From: Cristatella mucedo
Taxonomy: Eukaryota; Bryozoa; Phylactolaemata; Cristatellidae
Direction: 5' to 3'
Assembly: GCA_009760855.2 (NCBI GenBank)
Contig: WPIO01000063.1
Coordinates: 2,257,501-2,321,500 of the forward strand
Length of the DNA: 64,000 nucleotides
A model generated the notes under the pieces. That model made no database searches. It saw only the letters and a program-made list of their open reading frames with translations, and was not told where the DNA came from. Of this stretch, positions 22,321-32,499 are shown piece by piece (the stretch's first letter is position 1; each line of letters starts with the position of its first letter). The translations under genes and the position numbers were made by a program.

Positions 22321-22540
22321 GCTGAAGCTACCGCCCGCATTCCAGCTCTCAAGAGTGCAGCTGGACGTGCGCTCGCATGCAGTCCATCAGTCAGCCAAAA
22401 GGCTATGCCGGCACTAGCTCGTCAGCCTCAGACCTACGTAGTAGCTTCTAGCTCGGTCGCTACCTGAGCTATCACGTGACTGCATATCGATCACTCTCCG
22501 ACTCTCGAACTGCCGGGGCTGGACCACACTCCTCCTCCCC

Positions 22541-22554
22541 TAGTTCTCTCTCTC

Positions 22555-22632
<78 letters not shown>

Positions 22633-22635
22633 TCT

Positions 22636-22715
<80 letters not shown>

Positions 22716-22792
22716 TTCTCCCTCTCTCTTTCTCTCTCTCTCTCCCTTTCTCTATCTCTATCTCTCTCTCACTCACTCTCTCTCACTCTCTC

Positions 22793-22834
<42 letters not shown>

Positions 22835-22854
22835 TCTCTCTCTTTCTCTTTCTT

Positions 22855-22886
<32 letters not shown>

Positions 22887-23024
22887 TTCTCTCTTTCTCT
22901 CTCTCTCTCTCCCTTTCTCTATCTCTATCTCTCTCTCTCTCACTCACTCTCTCTCTCTCTCTCACTCTCTCTCCCTCTCTCTCTCTTTCTTTCTTTCTCC
23001 CTCTATTCTCTCTCTCTCTCTCTC
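22541..23024. repeat. Long (TC)n tract, about 480 bp
   Basis: Almost entirely TC dinucleotides with scattered TCCC, TTTC and TATC variants. The 216-codon frame on plus (22476-23126) and Glu-Arg frames on minus are artefacts. It separates two GC-rich blocks. Confidence 0.97.
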
Positions 23025-23524
23025 AGTACCGATTCATTTGGCATTAAACCATTATTTCACACGGTGTATCGAGTTATCCATCCGACTTCACTAACAACCC
23101 AGGCTCTTTTTCCGCTATGCAAATGAGGCTGTTTAATCATTTAACTTTGGCACTCTACTAATAAGCAAAGCTTAAACTTCCGCCGAATCAGGTAAAACCT
23201 CAACACGCCTAAGAAATACCAAGCTGCGAGCACTGCCGTTCGCACCGCTCGCTTCGATAGGAAGGAGCGACGGAGTCGCTCCGTCGATGTCCACCCTTCA
23301 GAACACTGACACGGAGACGAAGTTTCGCGCTTTTAAAAGCGAGTCAATAAATTAAAAGATAAAAAATAATTTAAAAGTCAATAAATTAATAAATAAATAA
23401 ATCGATACGTAAATCTGTCAAATGTTCAGAAGAATCTTTTTATGCAGCCCTAAACCCCTCAATGTGACACACTAGATACAAAAAAGACTGCGTGTCATAT
23501 ATTCATCTATGGTTACAAATATAA

Positions 23525-23630
23525 TTATAATACTAATTATAATACGTTTGAAATAGCACCCTCGGAGAACTCAATCGCTTTCTAGGCACTCTACATTTGC
23601 TGCAAAGGAAGCACGATCGAATACGACGTC
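23525..23630 (-). mobile_element. LINE-A 3' tail
   Basis: Plus strand: AATAGCACCCTCGGAGAACT...CTTTCTAGGCACTCTACATTTGCTGCAAAGG, the reversed stem-loop and 3' UTR end. Confidence 0.8.
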
Positions 23631-23689
23631 CCAAGCAGACGCATTCATTCATTGTGACATGAGCGCCTCCCGAATCTCGCGAGCTTTCG

Positions 23690-24300
23690 CTCCGACGCAG
23701 TGAAGCAGGAGCCGGGCCCTGCAAGCGCTGGCATCTGTAAACGTTCAGAGCCGCCGAAATGTTCGAGCTTGAAGCGTTCGGGTGTCGCGCTTTGTGCTTC
23801 GCCGGCTCGTAAGAGGGCTCCTAATCGCAGGGATTGCCGATCTGGAAACCGCATCCCCGACACTTAGTCCGACTTAGTCCGGCTAGGCCGTCCGCTGCTC
23901 TTTGAGGCTCGACGTCGGCTCCAGGTCCGAAAATACGACACCCGGAGCCCTCGATCTGCGGTCAGCTCTCCGGCCTTGTCCCGACCGGGTCAGGCGAGTA
24001 CCCATCCGCCGCCTCCGACGGCGCCGAACGCGCCAGGCCACCCAGGCAGCGTGGGTGGGTGCAGCACAGGCGGGCGCCGTCGGGGCGCCGGGCGCCAAGT
24101 TGGGGGGGGGGGGGGGGTGCTGCTGGGATGGGCGACTCGGCGTAACGTAAGCCCGAAGCGAGGCATTTTTTTCCAGGCGGGCTCAGTCGGAGCCCGAACG
24201 GGCGCCGACAGCAAGTGCGAGGAGGCCGAGATTTCTCGAAGCGGTCGCTCGCCAAGCCTCATGGCCACGCCCACTTTACGTGTTACCGCCCAATGGCGAG
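23690..24300. promoter_or_regulatory. CpG-rich block
   Basis: Short CpG-dense segment with a 16-base G run at 24102-24117. No exon recognised. It may be the far part of the STARD-side island, split by the (TC)n tract and a LINE-A tail. Confidence 0.45.
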
Positions 24301-24307
24301 GCGGCTT

Positions 24308-24432
24308 TGTCGAGAGAACGTAAGAGAACTTAATCACTACCGGGACACTTCGCATATATGCCACCAGGGCTCGAGCCCGCGACCTAGGTCGTCAAAGGTG
24401 ACCAAGCTAACCCCTTGGCCAAACCAGGTCTT
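24308..24432 (-). mobile_element. SINE-A copy, 3' truncated tail
   Basis: Plus strand: GTAAGAGAACTTAATCACTA, CGCATATATGCCACC, then reversed box B GGGCTCGAGCCCGCGACCTA and head ACCCCTTGGCCAAACCAGGT. Confidence 0.75.
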
Positions 24433-24777
24433 GGCTAAAGATTGCGGATGTGAAAATAATAGCTGGCTTTGGCTGGTGGCGTTCGCACTATGCAGAGTGA
24501 AGTTGAAAAGCAATTGGGTCTTACTGCAACATAGAGGAAGCCCATACAGCTAGCCCTTGGCGAGGATCCTGTGCAGTGCCTTGGAGAGACGCGACTCGTT
24601 TCATCGGTACCGAGGCTAGAGCTGAAGCAGAAGCCACGACGCGGCGGCTGCGACTAGAGGGCTCCTGTGGGTGACTTGTCACAGCAAACGCCGCCAGGTC
24701 AAACTTCGCGGCTAGCGTCTGGAGCTATTTTAAATTGTAAGACACTCGTCTTCTCTTAGTCGGATGGGTCTACAAAA

Positions 24778-24855
24778 AAGTGCAATTCATTTGTAGAGCG
24801 TCCTAACATAAATTAATCTCTACTCAGACGCTTCGCACACGCACACATATGCTAT
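24778..24855 (-). mobile_element. SINE-A tail fragment abutting LINE-A
   Basis: TTGTAGAGCGTCCTAACATA, TTAATCTCTACTCAGACGCT and ACACATATG: the reversed SINE-A 3' half, ending where the LINE-A copy begins. Confidence 0.6.
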
Positions 24856-25972
24856 ACGTACTTCTATGCGGATGACACTCAGTTGTACCTTTGCTTTGAT
24901 CCATCCCAGCCTTCGAGCACCTCGAATTCTCTCAACTCACTTGCCGCATGTATTGATGACATCTGCACATGGATGGCAGCAAATTTTCTAAAACTAAACG
25001 ATGATAAAACTAACTTACTAGTTATGGGCAAACCCAGCGTGATTCGGAAACTGGAAAAGCTGACGCTCAAAATTAGCTCTGCCAGCATATCTCTTGTTGA
25101 ATCAGCTCGAAATCTAAGTGTCATGTTCCAAAGTGACCACTCGTTAGACGACCACATAAGCTCCACAGTCAAATCTTCCTACTTTCAGCTTCATAACATT
25201 GATTTAATTCGGGCTTATTTAGATAAGGATACCACGTCTAAGTTGGTCCATGCATTCGTGACATCCCGCCTTGACTTCTGTAACTCACGGCTTACTGGCC
25301 TACCGGCACGTGCAATCAGGCGATTACAGCTGGTGCAAAACTCTATAGCTAGGCTTGTCTGTCGTGAGCGTCGAAGTTATCACATCACTCCACTTCTCGC
25401 AGACCTGCACTGGCTACCAGTCAAGCAACGGATCGACTTCAAGGTTTTGTCGCTCACTTTTAGGTCCCTTCATTCTTTGGCTCCAGCCTATCTCTCAGAT
25501 CTACTCCCCCACCAGGCCAAGCATCGTACCACCCGCTTTTCGGAATCCAACAGTCTACAAATACTCCGTACAAACCTCAAATCCTTTGGAGACCGTGCAT
25601 TTAGCTCGTATGCTCCCAAAGCCTGGAACTCCCTCCCGACCTGCGTCAGAATATCCCCTGACTTGACCACATTTAAAAAGAACTTAAAAACACACCTATC
25701 TAGGACAACATTTAGTGGGTCCCTGTGATTCGTCCTGTATGTGCTTATGCGTGCTGACACTGTGCATGCTGCCACTAACCATATTTGAATGCTGGCCGTG
25801 TGCATGTCACCCCTAACCACGTTATTCATTTTGTTTGTTTATCAAACATGATATTACTCACCATTCAATTGCATTTCCCTTTGCAGCAAATGTAAAGCGC
25901 CTAGATAGAGATTGAGTTCTCTGAGGGTGCTTCATCAAGTGTATTATTATTATTAATATTATTATTATTACG
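24856..25972 (+). mobile_element. LINE-A copy with open RT C-terminal half
   Basis: 5'-truncated within RT, just before motif C (TACTTCTATGCGGATGACAC encodes Y-F-Y-A-D-D-T). From there to the stop the frame is uninterrupted (24883-25728 is 281 codons), covering the thumb and the C-terminal domain ([43 protein letters not shown]). Then come the 3' UTR, stem-loop AGCGCCTAGATAGAGATTGA and (ATT)n. The lack of frame damage marks a young insertion. The missing palm and endonuclease make it non-functional. Confidence 0.92.
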
Positions 25973-25974
25973 CT

Positions 25975-26035
25975 ACAGGACTGAAACCCACGACCTCGGT
26001 CACCTTGACCTTGGTCGGGGTGTTGCGCTGGAGCC
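25975..26035 (-). repeat. SINE box B remnant
   Basis: CTACAGGACTGAAACCCACG-ACCTCGGTCA resembles the reversed SINE-B box B and flanks, directly after the LINE-A (ATT)n. Short and uncertain. Confidence 0.4.
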
Positions 26036-26159
26036 TAGCCAACCGGCTCGACGATTTAGCCGCCTTTTCTCAGCAGTAGTCAGACCGCTCCGTACCACGA
26101 ACGCGGTGTGCCGGCTTCCAGGTCCGGACAGAAGGAGGCCGCACACGCTACGCTCGTAA

Positions 26160-26310
26160 ATGCGCTCGTCTCAGCCGACGCCCGACGAATCCTGGCGACG
26201 CTTGAACATCGAATCTCGGCGGCTAGCGGCTTGTAGGTGCAACACCAATGCACGCAGGTATGCCGACATTAGCCGGAACACGGCAGCGCGACGAAGAGCG
26301 CCCCCTACCT
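26160..26310 (+). repeat. Unclassified dispersed repeat, copy 1
   Basis: CCGACGCCCGACGAATCCTG, GTGCAACACCAATGCACGCA and GTATGCCGACATTAGCCGGA line up in order with 51676-51810, at roughly two-thirds identity by eye. No termini, poly-A or coding function seen. Confidence 0.55.
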
Positions 26311-27018
26311 GGTCAGAACAAGTCCATGTCTATGACGTAGACCGAGTCTATTTGACAGCGACGGACGGTTGCAGGCGCTCAGCGGCGGCCATTACGTACC
26401 GCAACTCCCGCAGGGCTCAGTTGCCTCGAGCAAAGCTGGGCCCAAATGCCGAGGGCAGCGATGCTCGCGAATCGGAACTGCCCACAGCGTACGCGGCTTC
26501 TGCAGCCTCGGCTCCATGCGGCCTCGGCTGATTGCTAGCTTGCAGATTGCATCATTCCTCGGCGCCGCCTCGCTTCGGACGACGTCTCGCCAGAGCCGCT
26601 GCGCTTCTGGCGAGCTGGAGGCTCTGGCTCGCAGCTTCGCGGGGGTCACTCGACGACGACTGCCCGCGCGGCGGCGGCGGGTCGCCGCCGCCCGCGCGCA
26701 GCCCACCGCCGGCTGGAGCGGAAGGACGCACTCGCTCGCTGTGTCGCCTCGACCGCTCCGTTTAGCCCCGAGTAGCGAGCGACTGTACGTCGTGCGTGCG
26801 TGCAGCGCTCGGCAAATTTCGCGTCCGCTTCGGCAGCGAATTTATTGCCGGAGCTGCCCGCCGCTTCTTCTCCGGCCGCTCCGTCTCTCCGGACCCGTCG
26901 CTCTTCTCTCCAGGACTAGCGGCCGCTCGCCGGAGAGGAGCGGCCAGACGGCGGCCGTCGTCGTCCGTGTCAGTCCGCATCGGTGCGCGAATCCGACCGG
27001 GCCGTAGAAGCTGCCGAG

Positions 27019-27126
27019 GCGGCGGCGGCGGCGTCGTCGTCGGCGGCGGCGTCGTCGTCGGCGTCGGCGTCGTCGTCGGCGTCGGCGTCGTCGTCGGCGG
27101 CGGCGTCGTCGTCGGCGGCGGCGGCG
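27019..27126. repeat. Mirror-symmetric GCG/TCG triplet tract
   Basis: 36 triplets made only of GCG and TCG. With A=GCG and S=TCG the order is A5 S3 A3 S3 ASA S3 ASA S3 A3 S3 A4, symmetric about the central S3. In one frame it is poly(Ala/Ser); on the minus strand it can be poly(Ala/Asp). Probably untranslated. Confidence 0.9.
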
Positions 27127-27536
27127 CACCAGCCTGAGCCTAGCGTCGTCCTTAGCGCTTCGGCCGCGCAGGCCGCGAGTAGGAGAGACGCCGCGCCGGC
27201 CTCGGGTCGGTCTTCGCAACGGCCGTCGGACCGCTGGCTTTCGAATTTAAAGCAGTCTAACCGCACGCTCCCGCCGTTTAAGGAACGCTCGCACGCTCCC
27301 GGCTGCGCAGAGCGCCGGTTGCATACACAGGCCGCTCTCGCACCATCGGCGCTCGCGTCGGTCGTGGCCAACTAGCGGCCTCCTCTTGCGCGTTGCTCAG
27401 GGCGACCACGAGGACGCAGCAGTTGGCGTCCCGAGGGCGGCGGCCGAGGTCAGGGACGGGGCGAGCTCGCGTCCTCGAGGCAGCGCTCACCTTTCCCGCA
27501 CGCCCGCTCGTGCGAGAAAAGGCCTCCGACCTCCGC

Positions 27537-27569
27537 GGGGGGGGGGGGGGCGGGGCGGGGCGGGGAGGG
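27537..27569 (+). promoter_or_regulatory. G-quadruplex-forming run with Sp1/GC boxes
   Basis: A run of 14 G, then CGGGGCGGGGCGGGGAGGG: many G-tracts with one-base loops and overlapping GC boxes, inside the CpG island. Confidence 0.7.
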
Positions 27570-27821
27570 CCTCCGAGCGCCGATCCGCGGCCGCGTTCCC
27601 TCAGCTCCCATTTTGCCGCCATCCTGCGAGCGGGACGTCAGCTGAGCTGACTGGATACGCGGCGCGGTCCGCGCCGCCGCGTCCACCGCCGCTCTCGAAC
27701 GCAGGCGCCGAATAGACAGGAGGAACGTCGCTGCTGTATCGGCGGAAGGCTGGAAGCAACTTCTCAGCAGACGGACGCCGGTTCAGCGTCAAATCCCGGG
27801 CGGGCGGGCGGGGGGGGGGGA

Positions 27822-27849
27822 GGGAGGGGAGGCCTCGGCCTCCCCTCCC
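27822..27849. repeat. Perfect 13-bp inverted repeat, 2-bp loop
   Basis: GGGAGGGGAGGCC (27822-27834), TC, GGCCTCCCCTCCC (27837-27849). Pairing continues outward after one mismatch. It also has the purine/pyrimidine strand bias of H-DNA-prone DNA. Confidence 0.85.
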
Positions 27850-29229
27850 GCCCGCGCCTGCGGGCGCCGTACGGGGGGGGGAGGGGCAGGGTGGGGTGTC
27901 GGAATGGTGCGGTTCTGACGCTCGCTACATTAAGGAACTGAGCCTAGTGGAAAGTAGAGCGGAGTGCGGCAGCGGCGGCGAGCGCAGCGTCCCCACGATT
28001 GAGTGAGTCGAAGCGGAGCTGACGACGTTCGCGCGGCGCAACGGGGCATTCGTGCCTTCGAGCGTCGCGTGACTAAAGCTGACGTAAGAAGAAACGTAGG
28101 CGGAACGGAAGAGAATACTCCCGCCTCACTCTCGCGGCTGCAGCTAGGTCGTCGCACATTCATTCCCTGCGCGCGTAGGGTCTCCCCCCCCCCGCGTTCG
28201 CGACGCCCCGCAGAGGTTTTTCTACAGTGCGCGCCTGCAAATGGGCAATCGCTATTATATATTATATATCAATTGCAGCTTCGCCCGTGGTTGAAAAGAA
28301 AGTCGGCCTAGTCGCGCAAGCCTTTCCTCCCTTGCCGCCGCGCCGACATGCGCCGCCGCCGTCGCTCAGTCGGCGCCGCCGCGGAGTGCAGGCGGGGCGC
28401 TGCCTAGCTAGGTACGCCCCGATGCGCCCGCACGCGTTCGCCATCGGAGGCGGGCGCGTGGGCGCTATCGCCGCGGCGGCGGCTGACATTACTTAATCCC
28501 TAATTAGATCTACGCTCAGCGCCGCGCCGCACGAATGGCCGAGTAAAAAAAGGCGTTCTCCTAGCGATCTCCGTGGGGCAGCCGCTTGCGAGATCGACAG
28601 GCGAGGGGCGAGACTCGTTATGAACTCGCGGCCGCCGTGCGCGCGGCAAGCTCGTTGCCTCCGCCTCCCCATTCCAGCCGGCGCCGCGGGTCTCCTCGAA
28701 GATTGCAGCGGCGCTGCCTCTGCCCTAGCGCCGCTCGCGCAAGTTCAGCGCGCGTAAGGAGTCGTGACATCAGCCCACGAGACAGCGCCCCCTAACGTTA
28801 GCTAGCTAGCTGGCCGCCGGTCGCTCGCAGCTCTCGGCCCGGCGTGGATCGCGCGTCGCCGGGGTTTTCGCTTCCGCATCGAAAGAAGGCAAGCTGAGGC
28901 AGGAGGCGGCCGCCCGGCGGCAAGCTCGCGCCGAGCGCCTAGTGACGGAGCGGGCAGGGGACGGGGAAGAGGCCAGCCAGAGGGCGCTGCCACCTTTTGA
29001 AGTAGGGGAATGCGCGCGCGCGCGCGCCAGAGGCGGACTGACGCGCCCCCTGAGGGCCTCGCAGCGGCGGCAGCCGCTGGACAGAACGCGGCCTGGCATA
29101 GCGCCTCCTTGGCTTAGTCCCGGCTGCACCTTCGCTCGCAAGGCCGACCGGGCTCAAAGCCGGAGCGAGCGTTTTCTGCTTTCAGCTGTAGCCGGACGAT
29201 CGGCCCGGTAGGATATAGTCGCTTAAATA

Positions 29230-29635
29230 GCGCAAGCCTTGAAAGAATTTCCTCTTCTCCGCCTGCTTTTGTCTGCTCTATCGTTTCCCTATCGACTCTA
29301 AAGTCATGCGTACCGAAAGCCGCTTAGGCTGTGAGTGACCACATATGCATGCTGACCCTGTGCATGTCACCCCTAACCATATTATTCATTTTGTTTGTTT
29401 TTCAAGCATGATTTTACTTGCCATTCAGTTGCATTTCACTTTGCAGCAGGTGTGAAGCGCCTAGAGAGAGAGATTAAGTTCTCTGAGGGCGCTTTATCAA
29501 GTGAATTATTATTATTATTATTATTATTATGAGTGCGCTATACAAAACTCTCCTGCGCAATACCCACATAGTCTTTATGACTTTGTGGAGTTACAGACAG
29601 AGATACGTTGCATTACGTGACATAAAAGTAAATTA
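29230..29635 (+). mobile_element. LINE-B 3' end, split by a LINE-A insertion
   Basis: GAAAGCCGCTTAGGCTGTGA at 29317-29336 and GCGCTATACAAAACTCTCCT from 29534 match the LINE-B 3' end at 11.34-11.45 kb, where the two parts are contiguous. A LINE-A tail (29338-29530) sits between them. Confidence 0.75.
29338..29530 (+). mobile_element. LINE-A tail nested in LINE-B
   Basis: 193 bp of LINE-A 3' UTR, stem-loop and (ATT)n. The host bases GAGTG occur on both sides (before 29338 and at 29531-29535), a plausible 5-bp target duplication. Confidence 0.85.
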
Positions 29636-30095
29636 CGCTCAAGTTGTCGGAGGCGAGAATTGGAGCGAGCGCGTCTGCTCGGCGCATGGCAGTATTCGGC
29701 TGTGAGCCCATTCGGCAAAGTGGCTGCAATAAAGCATACAATGCTCAAAGCCGACATATCAGATTTCCGAGATCTCCATTTAAACATTGGCATGAAGGTG
29801 ACAGATTTCTCTGCAGCCAGCTCTAACATTCCAATCAGTTTACTGAAGCGTTTTCGATGGATTAAGCGCCAGGGCTTCGGCGCGCAATGGCGGAGGAAGC
29901 GCCCGAGGAAGGTCTGGCTGGCAAGAGATCAGTGCAAAGATCTCCCCCTGCAACCGAGATCAAGGTCACAGTCTGAGGCTCCGGCGGAGTGGCCGCCGAG
30001 AGTCGGACTTGCGTTCAGTATCGGCCGGCTTTTCCCTCCAAGTCTAATTGGCAAACTAATAAATGACGTATACACCTTAAAATATATTGTATTCA

Positions 30096-30096
30096 A

Positions 30097-30144
<48 letters not shown>
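30096..30144. repeat. Compound (TA)n(TG)n microsatellite
   Basis: About 12 TA units followed by 12 TG units. Confidence 0.97.
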
Positions 30145-31220
30145 CACCTTGCTCCCCATTAACGTGAAGATGCAATATAACGGCATGCGCTTGTCTGGAC
30201 TGAGGCTTGCAAGCGTGTAGTGCTGAACTGCCTGTTCTATGCGGTGCAGTGTCGTCAAAGGCGAACAGCAGCGCCTTCTCAGTCAGCTGAATGCACGCCA
30301 AGTTCCAGCGGCGAGTTTTTGAAAAAAACTTGAAATTCGAAATTCGCCGAGTTCGTCGTTTGAGTATCGATGCATCGATGCCGATCGCCTTTCATTTTTC
30401 ACCCGCTCCTTTTCATCCCGATATAAAGCTCTATAAAGTACTGCTGGAATTTAGAAATTGAGAAACTTCATAGTTTCTACTGTTTGCATCACCGCTGTCA
30501 CCGGGAAGTTGACGTGTCCGTTCAGCCGCAAAATAACAAAACATTCGGATCGCTGTGCATTTAGCAAACAACTTTATCGCAATCTCAGGCAAGCGAACCC
30601 GCTCCCAGTGCCATTCGGCTATCCCACGGGGTATGCGGGCGGTTTGCAGAAACTGTATGGGCTCATTCATTACCTTGCATCGTACTAAGGCGACTCGAGG
30701 GACTTTCCCGCCGAGACCTGACCGATTCCTACGTGCTACATCGCCTAGAACCGTGGGCGAAACCATGGCTCTATGGGCGGTACCACTTTCGCCGACTCGC
30801 CGACAAAGCAGACCGTGCCACCAAATAATCGGGTCGAATCGGCACGACTGACCGATCGTTAATGCGGCTCTTCGGCTGGGACCGCTTTGAAAAAATGTGT
30901 TCCAGTTAACTTTTCCTTCGCCCCAAGGAACTTGAGGGTTATTTCAAGCGTTGATTTACGGGCGTGCGAATGCAGGATTCAGTGCATTTCCGCGGATAGC
31001 GTGACAGTTGATTGTTTTTGCATGCTTGATACCGTGCATTTCACTATGCATCAGGTATTGATTATCCTGCAGCGAATTGTAAAGAACTCGTACGGAGAAT
31101 ACATTTTCATCGGCTTATATGCAAAAGAGCTAGTATTATTGTTGTTAATATTATTTAGAGTCTGATGTTGTTTTCTTTGGCGGAAAACAATTTGATTCTA
31201 GGCGGCACTACACCTTCAGC
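30145..31220. other. Unassigned sequence
   Basis: No gene, known repeat or splice-supported exon recognised. A possible very old LINE-A tail is at about 31060-31160 (CTGCAGCGAATTGTAAAGAA, ending near TTATTGTTGTTAATATTATT). Confidence 0.4.
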
Positions 31221-31224
31221 GTGG

Positions 31225-32499
31225 GCCTTATAATAATACCAATGCATCTGCATAGCGCCGCCGGATAACTTCAAGCTTTTTTGAGGCACTTTACATCTGC
31301 TGTACAGGCATCATAGTCAAATTGTTAGTGGTAACGTGCACAATGTCAATAAGAATAACACCATTAGAGCTGGCATGAGCAGCGTCAACATGAAAAGTAT
31401 GGTTAGTAGCGGCATGCAGGCTGTCAGCACGTATAAGCACGCAAAGGACAAATCGCAAGGGCTCACTGAATGCTGCCACCGCAGATGCATTTTTAGCTTC
31501 TTTTTAAATGTCGTCGAGTCAGGGGATGTCATGGTGCCAGTCTGAAGTGAATTCAACACTGTAGGAGCATACGAACTAAAGGCATGGTCTCAACAGGATT
31601 TGAGGTACGTTTGAGGTGTAGCTGAACGAGGAGATTCAGAAAAGCTGGTGATGTGCTGCTTAGCCTGGTAGGAGAGTAGATCTGATTGGTAGGCAGGAGC
31701 CAAAAAATGAAGGGACCTTAAAGTGACAGAACCTTGAAGTCGATGCGTTTCTTGAATGGGAGCCGGTGCAGGTCGGCGGGAAGTGGCGCGATGTGGCAAC
31801 TGCGACACTCACGACAGACTAACCTAGCTGCAGAGTTTTGCACCAGCTGTAAGCGTCTAATTGCATAGGCTGGTAGACCAGCAAGCAGTGATTTGCAGAA
31901 GTCGAGACGGGATGTTCAGACGAATGGACAAAATTGGCTGTATTATCTCTGTCTAAGCAAGCCCGAATAATTCTAGCAATGTTATGTATCAGAAAGTAGA
32001 CAGACTTGATGCGGAGCTGATGTGTTCGTCTAGTGAGAGATAACTTTGAAATAGGAAAAACTAGATTTCGTGAAGATGGAAAAGGAGGTATGCTAGAAAA
32101 GCCGGTTTTAAGTGTTAGGCGTTCCAATTTCTGAGTCACTACTGGCTTTCCCATAACTATTGAGTTGGTGTTGTCGTCATCCAATCTGAGAACGTTTGCT
32201 GTAATCCATGTGCCAAATACATGCAGCAACGGAGTTGAAAGGGTTCATTTAGCAGGAGGGCTAGGAGTGATCAAAACCAAGGTACAACTGAGTGTCGTCT
32301 GCATAGTCGTGAAAGCCTAGATTGTGCTTAAGGATCAGATGGGCAAGAGGGAAAGTATAAACTTCAAAATGAAATGGACCTAGCGAAAAGTCCTGAAGTA
32401 CTCCGTACTTCAGTGGGGACAATCTTCATCCGTTCACATCCATATTCTGTAGGCTTCCGCTGAGTTATGACCTAAACAAGTGCAGTGCAGTTCCAGTAG
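31225..32499 (-). mobile_element. Old LINE-A copy, part 1 (RT to 3' end)
   Basis: Reversed 3' end at 31235-31310, then the RT C-terminal region and palm in broken frames. It is the same insertion as the LINE-A segments at 34959-35050 and 35199-37085. The order of segments is that of an intact LINE-A once the hAT and SINE-A insertions are removed. Confidence 0.85.

Larger units (their letters stand above)
26040..29220. promoter_or_regulatory. Large CpG island without an assigned gene
   Basis: About 3 kb of very GC-rich, CpG-dense DNA with GC-box arrays (three GGGGCGGGG at 27547-27566), runs of ten or more G, (CG)n at 29010-29026 and a GCG/TCG triplet tract. This looks like the promoter and 5' UTR of one or two genes. 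Many long frames on both strands (for example 26369-27007 plus, 26842-27219 minus) are expected from the composition, and none contains a domain I recognise. Exons of the matching gene may lie far to the right, since introns here are long. Confidence 0.6.

Noticed and set aside
22476-23126. 216-codon Ser/Leu open frame and Glu/Arg frames opposite
   Set aside because: Pure (TC)n/(GA)n dinucleotide repeat; open in all phases by composition.
26369-27375. Long overlapping frames in the CpG island (212, 130, 125 and 133 codons)
   Set aside because: GC-rich DNA has few stop codons; frames overlap on both strands, have no domain and are Arg/Ala/Pro-rich.
29644-30220. 186-codon plus-strand frame
   Set aside because: Runs through the (TA)n(TG)n microsatellite and has no domain; no support as a gene.
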